Shown one piece after another: positions 23,216 through 35,700 of a stretch of DNA of 64,000 nt. The stretch comes from Calliphora vicina (Eukaryota; Arthropoda; Insecta; Diptera; Calliphoridae). A program made the position numbers and the translations under genes. The notes beneath the pieces were generated by a model. The model saw only the letters and a list, made by a program, of their open reading frames with translations. It did no database searches and had not been told where the DNA came from. How positions within the stretch are numbered: position 1 is the first letter of the stretch; every line of letters begins with the position of its first letter. The DNA lies in contig NC_088783.1 in NCBI RefSeq assembly GCF_958450345.1, positions 25,733,701 to 25,797,700 on the forward strand. Reading direction: 5' to 3'.

Positions 23216-24249
23216 TAAACGCGATGAGAATGGATTCTTTTTCAAAAGTACTTTATAGGTCTATTGTATTCAAAAGACTTTAAGATCACTTAAAATTACT
23301 GCAGTCATGGATCCTGACATTACTCGTAGTAATAGAGTAAACGTTGCACAAAGTGGTAATGGAGGCTTTAACTTAAACAAGTACTAGTAAAACTAAATTC
23401 AACACAAAGGGACCCAAGTGTACGTCGGGATGGTCTAATCATATCATAAAAAAACACAGCTAGTGTAAACAATGCCTTATAAATAAATTTAACGTTGATG
23501 TGTATTCGTTCTTGTTACATTTCATTGCAAATAGATAAATGTTAACAAAGTCAATCCAATTCGGTTTCTTTTCCTTTGCTAGTTATTACTTTACAATCCT
23601 TAAAACCTGATGCCTGAGTTTGGTAGTATAATCATCCTTAAAATGTATATTTTGAGAAATAAGAATATGAAGGGTTTAAAAAACATTTCCAAAGGTATGT
23701 TTTCACAAATGTTTTATTAAAGGGTTGGCTGGTTGGTAGTCTCCACTAGCATTATTATTTCAACTAAACCATTTACTCATTCGTTGGTTCGTTTTATTTT
23801 ATTTAATAGTATTTGGTTTTATCATAAACCTAGATATTAAGTCTTGGCTTTTTTCTTGCTGCTGGTGCTGGTCAAAAAGGAGTAAGTAAGGGGGAAAGTT
23901 TTATTTGTATTAGAATAAAACCATTTATGATGCACATAAATAGGTCATCACTCTACATAGTTTTTATGGTAAAATTATTGATTTTCTTTATGTTCAAGTT
24001 ATTGGGTATTTAACGTATTATTTGTAGGTTTATGGTTACTTACAAATAAATAATTTTTTTGGAGAATTGTTGTGTTGAAGAATTTATGAGTATTTGCTTA
24101 AAATAATATTTCGATAGACAATAATTGCTATAAATAAAAAGGGGTTTTGTTTGTTCAAATAGAGTGTTCTTTATAATTCAAGTGGGTGGTGTTGATAGTT
24201 AGATAATCAAGTAATTAGTAAGTGTTTATAACTTTATATTTCTATCCAG
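23216..24249. other. Intergenic, nothing recognised
   Basis: AT-rich; no supported feature. Confidence 0.45.
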
Positions 24250-24565
24250 AGGAGATTTGCGCCATCAATACAGCTTCCAGATTAATTCGATATTTTAATC
24301 TCGAGGCTTCGAACTTTAACTCTACGTGTATGGCCTTACATCAATTAAGGTCCTCGATTCCAACTTAATATGGTCGCAATCTGTTCTCGTTTGTATTCAT
24401 TATCTGTCCCAGCTTAGATATTCCAAGTTTATAGGTACTGTTGTCTAGGAGGAGATTTACGAAATCAAGAAGGACTCGAGATTTTAATCTAAACGCGTCG
24501 GACTTTGATATCTCAATAAAGGTCCTCAATTCCAACTTAATTAGGTCGCAATATCTTCTTGAGTG
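24250..24565 (+). repeat. Diverged direct repeat, period about 200 bp
   Basis: GAGGAGATTT near 24250 and 24449 each lead, in the same order, through ATTTTAATCT, a TCGNACTTT block and GGTCCTCNATTCCAACTTAA to GGTCGCAAT. The second unit is the cleaner one. Confidence 0.6.
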
Positions 24566-25009
24566 CATAAGTCATGTAAAGTTAATATGGTTTGCGGAAC
24601 ACGATGACCGGGGTAATGAAATCGCTGGATCGTGGCGCATAGGTACATTCAGATAAGTTTGGTTGCAATATCGATCCTAATCGACGAATTTTCGATCAAG
24701 GAGACAGAAATAGCTTAGCATGAACCAATTGCATGATTTGGACAGTATTAAGCATGTATCTCTGATGAATCTGATCAACTACATTAGATTTTGGGATGAT
24801 TTTAACCCAAGAATAGTATGTTTCCCAAATTCGTCCAAATGAATTGTATGTGTGACTAAGGATATCACCACGAGTCCAAGGGCCTCGACGTGTACTCGCT
24901 AACTAAGAACCATTTCCGATTTGCACCAATTCGAGCTTGTGATTTTATGTGTCGAGGTTTTACGGTATTTGGAGATTCATTTAAAGTTTTTTTCATTTTT
25001 TTACAGATC

Positions 25010-25440
25010 ACGCATGACTGGTGTCATCTTATTACGGAAAGACTCACAACAGCGCAACAACGTCCCCAAATTATTCAGCTGTATTACGAAAATCAGCGTT
25101 CTGTGAGAAATGTTTTTCGAGCATTTCGAGAAATAATTTCGGTGAGCAGTCCGCTCCTGAGCTCTAAATTGCTCTGGCCCTTTCTAATATGAGACTTTCC
25201 CAAATTCATCCCGTTAAGGGTGGGCGATCGCATTTACAATCCACATTAAACACACAATAAGTCCAAGGTCCTCGGTTCTGCGAGAAAGTTTTTCGTGCTT
25301 TATTGAGATATCATTTCGGTGAGCAGCTAAGTTTTCTTATTGAGGTTATGTGAAGTCAAAAGTATTAATTCGCGAAATACCGATAGCAATGCTCGAAAGA
25401 GTGATCGCAAATTGGACCTTCTGAGTGGACCACCAACTTT
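25010..25440 (+). mobile_element. Tc1/mariner-superfamily relic, N-terminal part, partly duplicated
   Basis: The + frame reads RLTTAQQRPQIIQLYYENQR followed by SVRNVFRAFREIISVSS. The last segment recurs, degraded, at about 25270-25335 (TCTGCGAGAAAGTTTTTCGT, ATCATTTCGGTGAGCAGC). A downstream stretch ends LERVIANWTF, as in the minus-strand relic at 21640-22050. Catalytic domain absent. Confidence 0.6.
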
Positions 25441-25462
25441 GTCGATGCCAACATTTGAACAA

Positions 25463-26072
25463 AACAAGTAAGAGAGCTATATTCGGCTGAGCCGAATCTT
25501 ATATACCCTTCACCATATTATACTTCAAAATACAAATTTTAAATATTTTCAGGTAAACAAATTTTTTTTTTCCAAAGTTGTTTTTTTAATTTTTTGGAAA
25601 AAAAAATTTTGTTAAAAAATATTTTTTTCCGATTTTGACCCATTGTAGGTCCAACTTACTATGGTCTTATATACGTCGTTTCAAAGGTCTTTGAAATATC
25701 TATCATTAGCTATCCATATTGTCTATATTATTGACTTTGTAATCCAGATTTAGGTCAAAAATAGAGGTTGTCCTGGTTTTTTCCTCATATCTCAGCCATT
25801 TGTATATCGATTTTGCTGATTTTAAATACGAAACTTCTCAAAAGCATGTCTGAAGGAATTATTGAAGATTTGGATCCCGAAGATATCTGGGGTCTTCAGA
25901 AAATTTCAGCAAACAGGCGGACAGATAGACAGACGGACATGGCTTAATCGACTCCCCTATCTATAAAGATCCAGAATATATACACTTTATAGGATCGGAA
26001 AATTATATTGTGGAAATTACAAACGGAATGACAAATTTATATATACCCTTCTCACGAAGGTGAAGGTTATAA
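25463..26072 (+). mobile_element. Dispersed repeat family P, full-length copy
   Basis: Head AACAAGTAAGAGAGCTATAT, the small hairpin ATTCGGC TGA GCCGAAT, then TATACCCTTCACCA; a T-rich body; GACAGACGGACATGGCTTAA; and the end ACCCTTCTCACGAAGGTGAA. TACCCTTCACC at the start and its inverse near the end act as inverted termini. No open frame. Class unknown to me, though families with this layout are abundant in fly genomes. Confidence 0.75.
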
Positions 26073-27910
26073 TTATCTTTGAAAATTAAATGTTAAAGAT
26101 TATTTATTCCAGTCATAAATAATAAAGATTCCAACATCAAATTCTATTTTAAGTGTTTCGTTTAAAATAAAAAAAGAACTCTAAATGAATCACCTTATTG
26201 TGGGTGGTATTGGTAAGAAATAAACATTCAATAAAGAATTAGAGTTTAAATCATGTCAAAATAGAGTTTTGTTTCCACTTCTAATATAGATTTTTATAGG
26301 TGTCAAAATTAATAACAAATTAATAAATTTTATTTAAAATTTGTTCCAAATTAGAATGATCACAAATCAATAACTACACCCAATATTCTTATTAAAAATT
26401 AATTTGAAATGGATATTTATAATTGAGAGACATTTTAACATGTTTATATTTCTTGTCATTTTTTTACAAAATTATAGAATTTTGATTTCTTTATTTTGAT
26501 ATCAATTGCAAAAGCAACCAATATAAAAACCAGAAAAAAATAAAAGAAATACAGGATGCCAAAAATGACATAAATGAAATGCCATTTAAAATGGTTTAAT
26601 GATGTATGATTGGATTTCAAGAAGTCAAACTGAAATACTTTTTTTTTGTAACAGAAGTTAAACAGAAGTACTACATGGATGCTACGGATGGATGGATGTC
26701 ATCACACAAATTCCCAAATAATTGAGAAACGAACAAGCTACAAATTTAAGTATTTCTTTTTGGTAATAATGATTACTAAGTAAGTAAGAAAAAAATAAAG
26801 AAGAAAAACTTTTGCCAAGCCGAAATATTTACACAGTGGTGGGTTTCTAAGAATTGTCTCTGGCCATGATAAAAAACCACAATACTCTTTTTTCACTTGT
26901 TACAAAAAAAAGGTAGTAAACACCATAAAACATCAATCGTTTCTGGTTTTCAAGAAATAAATAAAACAAAAGTAAAATAAATGTTAAGAAAGAAACCCGA
27001 CTTAAATAAATATTTCAATAATGAAATGTACATACAACAATTTTAGGGACCATTTAATTGTTTTGGACCATTTATAAGGAAACGTACGGCAAAACAAAAA
27101 TTCTACAAATAATTAAATGACATCAATGTTTTGTTGAATGACTTCGTTTTAGTTTATCTTAATGTTAAATTGCTTTCTTTTTGTATACACATATGAATGT
27201 TGTGTTTGTTTCTTTTATTTAACTTTTTGTTATTTGTTGCATCATGTTTATAAAATTGAAATACATTTTAATTAAAGTTATTCACTCAATACCGCTTGTT
27301 CTATAAACATAGTTGTGCTTACAAAACTAGTAAGAGAAATGCATTTATGGATATTTTTAAAATATTAACAAAAAATATTTATGGCAATATTTGCAACTAG
27401 TTGGCGCCTAAAAGTATACTATTGTATTGAATTGAGCTTTTATGAAGATCAAAATGCTGTTTTAATGCTAAAACCTTTGTATGAGAGACAACTCACAGTG
27501 GGGTCGATCAAAAGGAATGTGATAATAAATCTGTATCTAAACTACTGGTCCGATTGCAAAATAATGTTCAAGCGAATCGTACAGGAGTAAATTTTTACAG
27601 CTCGTAACTTGTTTAAATATGGACAATTTCAATGAATTTTGCATTGTTTTAAAATAAATAGGAATGTAAATAAAATCCTATTTATTTCTCTACTTTAAAA
27701 GATATTTGAGTTTTAAATTTGAAATTTTCGTTTTTTCATTTTATTTTTCGCTAATAGTTTCGGTAATAGTTGTCAAAGAAATTTTCTAAAAATATCACAA
27801 GGTTTTTTTCAATATCTCAATCCACCTATCGTGACAAATATTTTGCTCCTAAAAATATACTATTAAATTGAGATTTGTGACCAACCTGTTAGATCGCAAG
27901 GTAAAATATA
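26073..27910. other. AT-rich intergenic DNA, nothing recognised
   Basis: No supported gene. The 69-codon frame near 27381 has no family motif. Confidence 0.45.
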
Positions 27911-28104
27911 GGGGGCAAATTCTCGCATTCGTAATCGAAATAAATTTCGGACGCTTATTAGCGTTCGAAATAAAACTCGATAGCAATCAGCACAATCGTT
28001 ATAAAATTCTATAAATTTTTTTCGATATCGAACAAAAGAATCCCGAAAATAAAAAAAATTGCTCATTCGAATAAGTATTCGCTCGTATGCGAGAATAAGT
28101 CCCC
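27911..28104. mobile_element. Short TIR element (194 bp)
   Basis: GGGGGCAAATTCTCGCATTC at the left and, inverted at the right, GGGGACTTATTCTCGCATAC. The flanks AAAATATA and AGAATATC agree at 6 of 8 positions, which would fit an old hAT-type duplication. Confidence 0.55.
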
Positions 28105-28346
28105 AGAATATCTAAGTGGAACACTTTTGGTTTGCAAAACTTTGTACATCATATTTCAATACATAATTGTATATTTTTTTATTTTTTTCTATCTGGCTTT
28201 ATATTGTTTTTCTCAAATATCTTCGTTAAACTTTTCAGAATATAAAAATATCATCTTATTTGTAATAAACTTCAAATGAACACGTAAAAAGCTTCATTGC
28301 AATATCTCAATCCGCTTAATCCTGCTCAATAGTCAAAGTTAATATA

Positions 28347-28612
28347 CAGTACAACTTCGATAGTCCAAACACGCGCCAGTCCGGTCACTCCAATAATTCG
28401 GACGCTTCTACATTTCAGAAAATTTAAAATTTTCACCTCGACATGGTAATATTTCAACCAATACAATGTATTGAATACATTAACCATTTTCATAATAAAA
28501 ACTTTGTTTTAGGAAACAGAAAAGTTATGAAAAGAGCAGAAAATCTAAAATTAGACTAAGCAAATGACAGGCCTCAAACTATATGTATCCGGATTGTCGA
28601 AGTTGCATTTAC
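28347..28612. mobile_element. Pogo/Tigger-like MITE (decayed right end)
   Basis: The left end TA-CAGTACAACTTCGATAGTCC is mirrored by GGATTGTCGAAGTTGCA on the right. CAGT..AACTTCGATAATCC-type termini with TA targets are typical of pogo/Tigger elements. The exact right boundary is uncertain. Confidence 0.5.
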
Positions 28613-28635
28613 ACTATATTTAATTGTTTTTGAAC

Positions 28636-29135
28636 ATGAGACCTATATTCGGCTGTGACGAATTTTATATACCCTTCACCAAAGTACTTTAACCTTCGCT
28701 TTACCAAAGGTTGTTTTTATATACATGGTTTACCAATACCCAGCACGGTGGTCACATATACATATGTGACGAACAAATTTTAAAAAATCCAAAAAACCTT
28801 ATAAAAAGTTTAAAAGTTTTTATTAAATTCTACAGAACTCTAAAATTTGTTCAGTGAGACTAAATTTCATTTAAATCGAAACAAAATTAAAAAAAATATT
28901 AAACTACTAAAAACGAAGAGGTCACCCGGGTGGGTATTGGTGAAGCGATGGTTAAGATAAAGATTGAAAATATTTTTTGGTGAAAAAATATGAGTAAAAA
29001 CTAATTTTTTGATGAAAAATATGTTTGGTGGAAAAAATTTTACCCATTGTCGGTCCGAATATCTACGACGTTATATACGTTGTTGGAAAGATCCTTGAAA
29101 TGTTTACCAGCAGGAATGACAAACTTATATATTCC
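28636..29135 (+). mobile_element. Dispersed repeat family P, copy with nested MITE
   Basis: The head CCTATATTCGGCTGTGACGA and ATATACCCTTCACCAAAG are followed by a 259-bp insertion (28693-28951), then the P-family body with CCCATTGTCGGTCC and TTATATACGTTGTTGGAAAG. It stops near AATGACAAACTTATATAT. Confidence 0.65.
28693..28951. mobile_element. TTAA-flanked MITE, copy 1 (259 bp)
   Basis: TTAA lies at 28689-28692 and 28952-28955. Termini CCTTCGCTTTACCAA and the inverse of TTGGTGAAGCGATGG. GGTCACCCGGGTGGGTATTG lies just inside the right end. TTAA targets are the hallmark of piggyBac-type elements. It interrupts a family P copy. Confidence 0.75.
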
Positions 29136-29284
29136 AGAGATGTGTATAAAAATGCCTAAACAAATTTTTACAGAATTTTAGCTTAATTATTTAAATTTTT
29201 CTCGAAATTATTAAACAATTTTCAATTTTAAAATGTAATGTTAATTTCAAAATGTACCCTACTACAGTACAATGGATACTATCA

Positions 29285-29672
29285 AACTATTATAACAGAT
29301 TTTCCTATAAACAAATTTGCGTATAAAAGTATAAACATTTGTTTATAACAGTTATTTCTATAGAATAATTTTTGTAAAACAGTTTTTCTATTGAACAAAT
29401 TCTGTATAATTGTTTTTCCTACAGAAAACATTTTGTATACTAGTTTTTTTTTATAGAAAATGTTGAGTATGACAGTTTTTCCAATAGAAAAGTTTGTGTA
29501 TAACAATTTCTTTTTATAGATAAATCTTTCTATAACAGTTTTTGGTATATAAATATTTGAGTATAACATTTTGTTCTATAGAAAAGTTTCTGTATAACAG
29601 TTTTTCTACAGAAAAAATTTGTGTATAACAGTTTTTTCTATAGAAAATATTGTGTACAACAGAATTTTCTAA
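29285..29672. repeat. Tandem array of a roughly 30-35-bp unit
   Basis: About eleven degenerate units of the form TATAACAGTTTTTCTATAGA followed by AAAATTTGTG. The same unit, in the opposite orientation, makes the array in intron 2 of gene 1 (46825-47880). Confidence 0.8.
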
Positions 29673-29896
29673 TGGAAATAATAAAACATCTAAATTTTAT
29701 TTTGCTTTCAAAACATGCCGATAAATATCGTTAACTTTTCTATGAGATTAAATTGATCAATATCGATTTTATGTGAAGCAAAAATGTTGGACTATTGTAA
29801 AATGAACACAATTTGTATACTATTAGAAACGTTATGAAAAAAAACAATATTGTGTATGTTTAAATATATTTTCAGATATTGAAAAACTTAGTTTAA

Positions 29897-30090
29897 CCTT
29901 CGCTTTACCAATACCCACCCGGGTGACCACATCGATTTTATTGGTTTAATATTTTTTTTAATTTTGTTTCGATTTAAATGAAATTTTTACGCACTGAACA
30001 AATTCTAGAGTTCTATAGAATTTAATAGAACCATTTTAAACTTTTTATAAGGTTTTTTCAATTTTTTAAAATTTCGTTCGTCGCATATAT
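29897..30090. mobile_element. TTAA-flanked MITE, copy 2 (truncated)
   Basis: After TTAA (29893-29896) it reads CCTTCGCTTTACCAATACCC and GGGTGACCAC, the inverted right end of copy 1, and follows copy 1 inward to about TTCGTTCGTCGCATA. The other terminus and its TTAA are lost. Confidence 0.65.
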
Positions 30091-31384
30091 TTATAGAAGT
30101 GTAGTGTCAATATCTAGTTTAAAATATACTTTTTTCCGATTGATCCCATTGTACAACGTAAGATCATATTATGATGATATTTATATAAATTATTATAACT
30201 ATAATATTATTAATTAAAAAAACATTTGCTCAAAAGGAAAGATTATACTTGAAATTAAACACACTGATTATGGATTCTATTGTATATAAGGACAAATATC
30301 GAAAGTAAGTGCTCCACTTCTTTTCAAGAAGTTATTTGATATCATTTATCACTTTTTTCAGTAAATCACTAAAAACGTCCTTTACATTAGAAATTAATTA
30401 ATACATTTTTGAAAGAAAACCATCAACAAGTACATACTTTACTTTAAAAAAATTATGTGACAAAACTGTATCCAATGCTATTTCCATCACCTAAACTGTA
30501 TTTAGATTCTTTGTAGTTTGTTGGTGTATGGTTATATATTTAGTTTAAACATTTTTCATAAAAGACCACAGAATCAAAATATAATAAAAAAAAAACAAGA
30601 TACATAAAATAAAAACGTATGTATAACAAAAATATTTATATTGCGGTAGAATATATACAAAAATATACACTTTATATATATAATTTTTATAAAGTTCGAA
30701 AAAGAAAGGATATACACGGAAGTATAGTAAAAATATGTAACATTTTTCCTGTGCCAGCTTGGGAAAAAGCTGAAACGTTTGTATAACAGTCTATGTGTGT
30801 ATTTTAACTATAAAAATATTCGCACACAAACACAATCAGTATTGTACAAAAATAAAATTTTAAGGGTACCCTGCAGTTCAGGGATACTGATATGGATTGA
30901 TGGAGTTGTTAGGCGCTTAAAGCCAGTACTAGTTACCCACCAACCTACTTGCAAGGCTTTTGATTTTTTTTCTTAGATTCATTTTACTTTTGCAATTCAC
31001 AGTAATTCATACACGAATAACAACACGCCGATCAATTATTACCAATCTTCTTAGTTAGAGAGTTTAAGTTATTGAAGCACTAAATAAAAATTATGTCTAA
31101 CCAATAAATACTAAGCTTTTGGTAGTTACCTAAAAAAACGAATACAAATATTTCAACTATCAACAGAAAGCCACATTATTCTAGTTTAGTTTAAAAAAAA
31201 TGTTGTTGCAATTCAAAGAATCTCGCATTTTTCTAGATGCAGTCGACAAAAAATCGTTTTTTTTGTCACGTTCTTGATCATATTGTTATTAATTTTTGTA
31301 CAAAACATAGTGCTACTAAAATGCTATCGAAAAATTTAAAATAGAACTAATTTCAAGATTTCCATATTTTTTCTACCTTTAAAG
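30091..31384. other. Intergenic, one unexplained GC-richer island
   Basis: Mostly AT-rich. At about 30868-30955 is a stretch of near-balanced base composition (GTACCCTGCAGTTCAGGGAT and following) with no frame or fold that I recognise. Confidence 0.4.
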
Positions 31385-31443
31385 GCGTACGAATGTCGCC
31401 TTCATGACCGTCAAAATGGCAACCGGTATCGCCCAAGTGAAAG
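31385..31443 (+). other. Candidate short exon (59 nt)
   Basis: A GC-richer block bounded by a plausible acceptor (TTTTTTCTACCTTTAAAG) and donor (AAG|GTAATG). Two of the three frames are open; one reads RTNVAFMTVKMATGIAQVK and another YECRLHDRQNGNRYRPSE. I do not recognise either. The base composition and the splice sites suggest an internal exon of a gene with large introns, but no neighbouring exon can be joined with confidence. It could also be a conserved regulatory block or chance. Confidence 0.25.
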
Positions 31444-31865
31444 GTAATGGGCCATAATAGAAAAGACACTGCAGAAGAGTCGCCCACGACATAAAATATT
31501 TGTTCAGAAAAAACCCTTATGAAACTATTCATAATTAGATAAAGAAAAACCCATAAATAAAAATTAATGGTACTTTTATCATCTTAAGGCACTTTTTGAT
31601 TTGTCTATATTAATTAACCTAAATACATGAATCTAGAAACATATTTCCGGCGTGAAGTAAGAACCCAAAAAAGGTACTTAAAAATATTCCTGAATGCTAT
31701 AAAAATTTGACAAAGAGGACTCAATGGTACTTTTTTGTTATGAGGGTACTTTTTTATTAACCTAAAATCAGGCTTAAATGTTATCACTTAAAATTGATCC
31801 TTAAGAAATGATAGTTGTTCCTTCTTCTAAAATAAAAGTTGAAAAGTTTGTTAGCGGGTGACGAC

Positions 31866-32655
31866 TAGAGTTTTTCTTTTACCGCATTTTTTCATTTCCG
31901 GGAAATCGGGATTCATTATGAAATTTCCCGGAATCCCGGGAATTCCCACCTATAACAAATTATTCAATTTTAAGAATGTAGACTTCGTTAAAAATCTAAA
32001 AAATGTCTTTGGTTTTAAAATGTAATTGGATACAAATAAAAAAATCCAATAAAAATTTAGTATAAACAGATAAACTGACCCGATTGATTTGATTTATAAT
32101 TTTGATTATATACAAACCTTGCACCATTTGACATTTGTATCGGAATGGCTTCAATTTCCATTAGATTACTTTCGTTAGATTCCAATTAATTCTGTTAATT
32201 TGCTAAAAAAAAAATATTTTTTTTTGATTTTGAATTGGCGATGTAAATCAAAAATTAAGTAAAGATGTTAATTAAAACTTACAGAAAATCCAATAATATT
32301 AAACAAAATTAAATTTTACGAAAGATGGTTTTATTCCAAAAATTTTAATTTTACTCTGTGAAAAAGCAAAATACTAAAATAATTCCACTTTCGTTACAGC
32401 CCTGAACATTCACGAGTTTTTGGAATATTTTAAATAATGAACTTGTTATTGGTCTATTTGGGTTAAATCTTTTTTGTTGTATGAATCTTCTGCATGTTTT
32501 GGAGCTTTAAGCTTCTTTTAGAGAAATTCAAGTTCAAAAAACATCACATAAATCTAAGGAAAATAATTCCCGGGAATTCCGGCATAATTTACCGGGATTA
32601 CAGGATTGAACATTCCCGGGATTTCGCGTCCCTGGAATTCCCGTGAAAAACTCTA
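31866..32655. mobile_element. hAT non-autonomous element with exact 8-bp duplication (790 bp)
   Basis: GTGACGAC at 31858-31865 and again at 32656-32663. The element starts TAGAGTTTTTC and ends with its exact inverse. Subterminal runs of CCCGGGAATTCCCGG-type sequence occur at both ends (31905-31950 and 32566-32642), a pattern known from hAT families. The AT-rich interior has no transposase. Confidence 0.85.
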
Positions 32656-32796
32656 GTGACGACCTATCTAAAAAGCAATATAACTATGTAGACAATTGGT
32701 ACTTTTAAAACTGCATGGTTTTTCATGTGTTATTGTGTGTTTGTGCTATAAAATTTATTATATTTATTTGTTTGTATTTCGTTTCTATTTATGCAG

Positions 32797-32933
32797 TAAA
32801 ACTATGATGAATTTCAAATGTCAGCCAGAGATCTCTGTTATTTTCCGCCCACCTTCACTTGTGCGCCCTCTATAAGTGTAAAGAGGAAGTACGTTCAGGT
32901 GAAGGCAGCGGTTACAACTGGCTTTGGGGATGA
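32797..32933 (+). other. Candidate coding exon (possible start at 32818)
   Basis: The block from 32797 follows a good acceptor (TTTCGTTTCTATTTATGCAG) and ends at a near-perfect donor (GATGA|GTAAGT). It is much richer in G+C than its surroundings. From ATG 32818 (context TTCAAATG) an open frame of 38 codons plus two bases runs to the donor and contains DLCYFPPTFTCAPS and SVKRKYVQVKAAVTTGFGD. I do not recognise the family. The frame has a stop just upstream (TAA at the acceptor), so this would be a 5' coding exon. It may belong to a larger gene whose other exons are outside the window or hidden in repeats. Confidence 0.35.
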
Positions 32934-33475
32934 GTAAGTGAATTTATTTTATGGTACAAAAATATCGTGGTTTGCCACATAAATACATATATGTAAATGC
33001 ATATGTATAAACCATTTTGTACATTAAAAATAACAACAAATACCAACATACATACATTCATATATGCCCAGATAACACTCGAAAAAAATGGGATTAATTT
33101 CAATTATTTTAGTTATTTAATGAAATTAGATTTTATATTAAATGTGGTTTTGCTTTGGTTTTAAACGAAATTTTTTCTTTGAGTGAAATCTGCAAAAATG
33201 CATGAAATTGTGACGGAACCAGGTATCATTGACCACATATATAAATATATATAGAATATACAGTTAGTTTTATACGGACATTAGTAGAGCTGATTGTGTG
33301 GGGTTTTTTGAGTGACCATTGATCCGTTTTTGAAAAGTTTTGGAAGCGAAAAATAAAGTTTATGACAATGATAGCTTTTTGTGTTTGTAACATTGACATT
33401 AAAATTGTGTTATAATTGTTGAAGTTTTTCAATAAAAAAAAGTATGACAACATTAACTGTGAAGCAGCTTTAAAC
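32934..33475. other. Intergenic or intronic, nothing recognised
   Basis: No supported feature. Confidence 0.4.
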
Positions 33476-34690
33476 TAGAACATTCTAGTTTTTCCGTTAA
33501 ATAATTCTTGAAACTACTAGCTGATGTCTCTGTTGTGTATGAAGGCTGGTAGCATGAGCAATAACTGCTAAGTTTATTATGAATCTTAATGGAATCAACA
33601 TCAAGCGTAAACCATCTCAACCGTGATTAAAATCGATATGATTATTACATTTAAATGATTTTAAATTTACATGATTAAAACTGATTATGATGTAGCATAG
33701 AGAACAAAAAATGTGAACATATAAAATCAAAAAAACTTCATCTTCGAAATGTAAATCGCAAGAAAACTTTTCGAAAAATTCGAAATAAATTTTTTTAAAG
33801 CTGCTTTAGTTTAAAATAATTTAAAGCTCATTTTTTGATACCAAGAACGAATCAAGCCAATATCGGATACTCTGTTCGAAAGTGAAGCGTATGCCAGAGT
33901 GAGCGTTCTGCATCGATCGAAAGAAATAGTAGTTGGACGGTGCACGGTCTGGACTATAAAGCGGGTGAGGAAAAAATAGTTTTTAACATGTATTGCAATA
34001 TGTGACCGTATATTCTAAGCGTTTTTCGACCAATGCTCAATTCAAATGAATCGGCTGCATTCGGTACCGGTTCCCTGTGATGGTCTGGTCAGATTTCATC
34101 AGCTCATAATAAATAAGAACCTTTTTCCAAATATAGAGAATTATCTTAGCGCCATGGATATGTCGATTAGGCTGGTTGGCCGGGCTTCACATACGATTGT
34201 AATAGATCCATTTTTCATCGTAAGTAATAATTCGGTGCAAAAATTATTTTCAACATTTCAGACATACAAAATCATCTTTCAAGGTCTCTCCGCTTCAATT
34301 CGAATGGTACCCAATTTCTCTGATTTTGCTGCTTGAGTAGCTCCCAATGATTTTGTAAACTCTTGTTGAGTTTTACATTAATCCTCATGGAGTAATGCCT
34401 CCAATTATTGGTCTTCAGACGTTTTTTGGCTGGCCTAGTCGATCTTTGTTCTCCGTGTCAAAATCAAAACTCTGACACCCATTAACACGAAGCCTGATTA
34501 TGTCTTAACTAATAGTTATACTGCCGATTAAAAATATTTTTGTATGAAAATTGTAAGTTTAACTATTAGTTAACTCAATTAAACTCTTGTTGTGTAGATT
34601 TTAATAAATAAAGAGTTGTTGCATTTTTAAAACTACTTGGCGCCTTTAATTGCATAAACCACCTTTTTTAAAAGGTAGAAACTTACAATA
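33476..34690. repeat. Degenerate repeat shared with 61268-61655, split by a mariner
   Basis: The start (ACATTCTAGTTTTTCCGTTA) and the end (AATAAATAAAGAGTTGTTGC, ATAAACCACCTTTTTTAAAA) match blocks in the same order at 61268-61655. In between lies mariner copy B. The length and layout would suit a decayed solo LTR, but no TG...CA ends or target duplication could be fixed. Confidence 0.35.
33829..34476 (-). mobile_element. Mariner copy B, internal fragment
   Basis: Minus-strand mariner of the same family as copies A, C-G: TTTATAGTCCAGACCGTGCA region, GATCGATGCAGAACGCTCAC, then the N-terminal part with GGAGGCATTACTCCATGAGG and a GGCCAGCCAAAAAACGTCTG stretch. Both termini are missing and stops are frequent. 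Confidence 0.75.
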
Positions 34691-35700
34691 AATACATCTG
34701 TGGGCCTACACTGAATATTTCAATGAGTTACAAATGGTATGACAATATAAATATACCCCCCATTTTTGGTGATGGGTATACAAATCGATCCACTTTTTAT
34801 TGTAATAGGCTCATTTATAGGTTCTTACAAATTTAAGCCGAAATTTATGCCGAATTTCCTTATTCCAATTAATATTCCAATTAATGCAACAATTTCAGAC
34901 ACATATATTCCTAAGTGATTTAGGAATCGAGCTAAAAGGCTACCTATTTCTTCCTTATAAAGGTTCCTTTAGATTTATTTTAAATAAGGTTGAGAGTTAG
35001 GTTAGAATGGGGGAAGTACTTTTTATCTTATTCTGATGGTATTTTTTTGGTTGTTATAAGCCTCAAAATAAAATTTATAATTTGTATTAAATATTGTTAT
35101 AATTACAAATTTTCTGTAAATTTCAGCTAAATTTTAGTTATGGCCACCTTATTCGAGTATGAACATTTATCCTGAGGCCACTAGCTCTTATTCTAAATTA
35201 AATTTATAAAATATTTTATGGTAAATTTTTACTAAACCATAGTTACAGTATTAGACAAAAAATTACAACAAACCAAAACAAAACAAAGAATAAACTATTG
35301 TGAATGAATGAATGTGGATATAGAAATTTGTTACTAACTCACAACAACATCTAAAAAACATCTATTTAATTTTTTTTTTTTGCATAATTTTTTGGCAAAG
35401 TGCCAAATTTATTTTAACTATTAGCGGTTTTTGTTTTCACACAACAGAAACTCAACCAACCAACCACACACACACACGCCAACTTACACAGATACAATTC
35501 TAACAAATACACATACAGGTGTATCTATAATAAAAGTACAAATAAATTTTTGTCAAGTTTGAGTTCATGTATAACAGAGTAAATGTGTGTTTTAAATTTT
35601 AAAAAAGGATAATTTACCTAAAACTGTTGTTTGTTTGAATGGAAAATTTAGAGACTGAGTAAAATTATTTACATATATAATAATATTTACTTATGTATAT
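34691..35700. other. AT-rich intergenic DNA, nothing recognised
   Basis: No supported feature. Confidence 0.45.
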
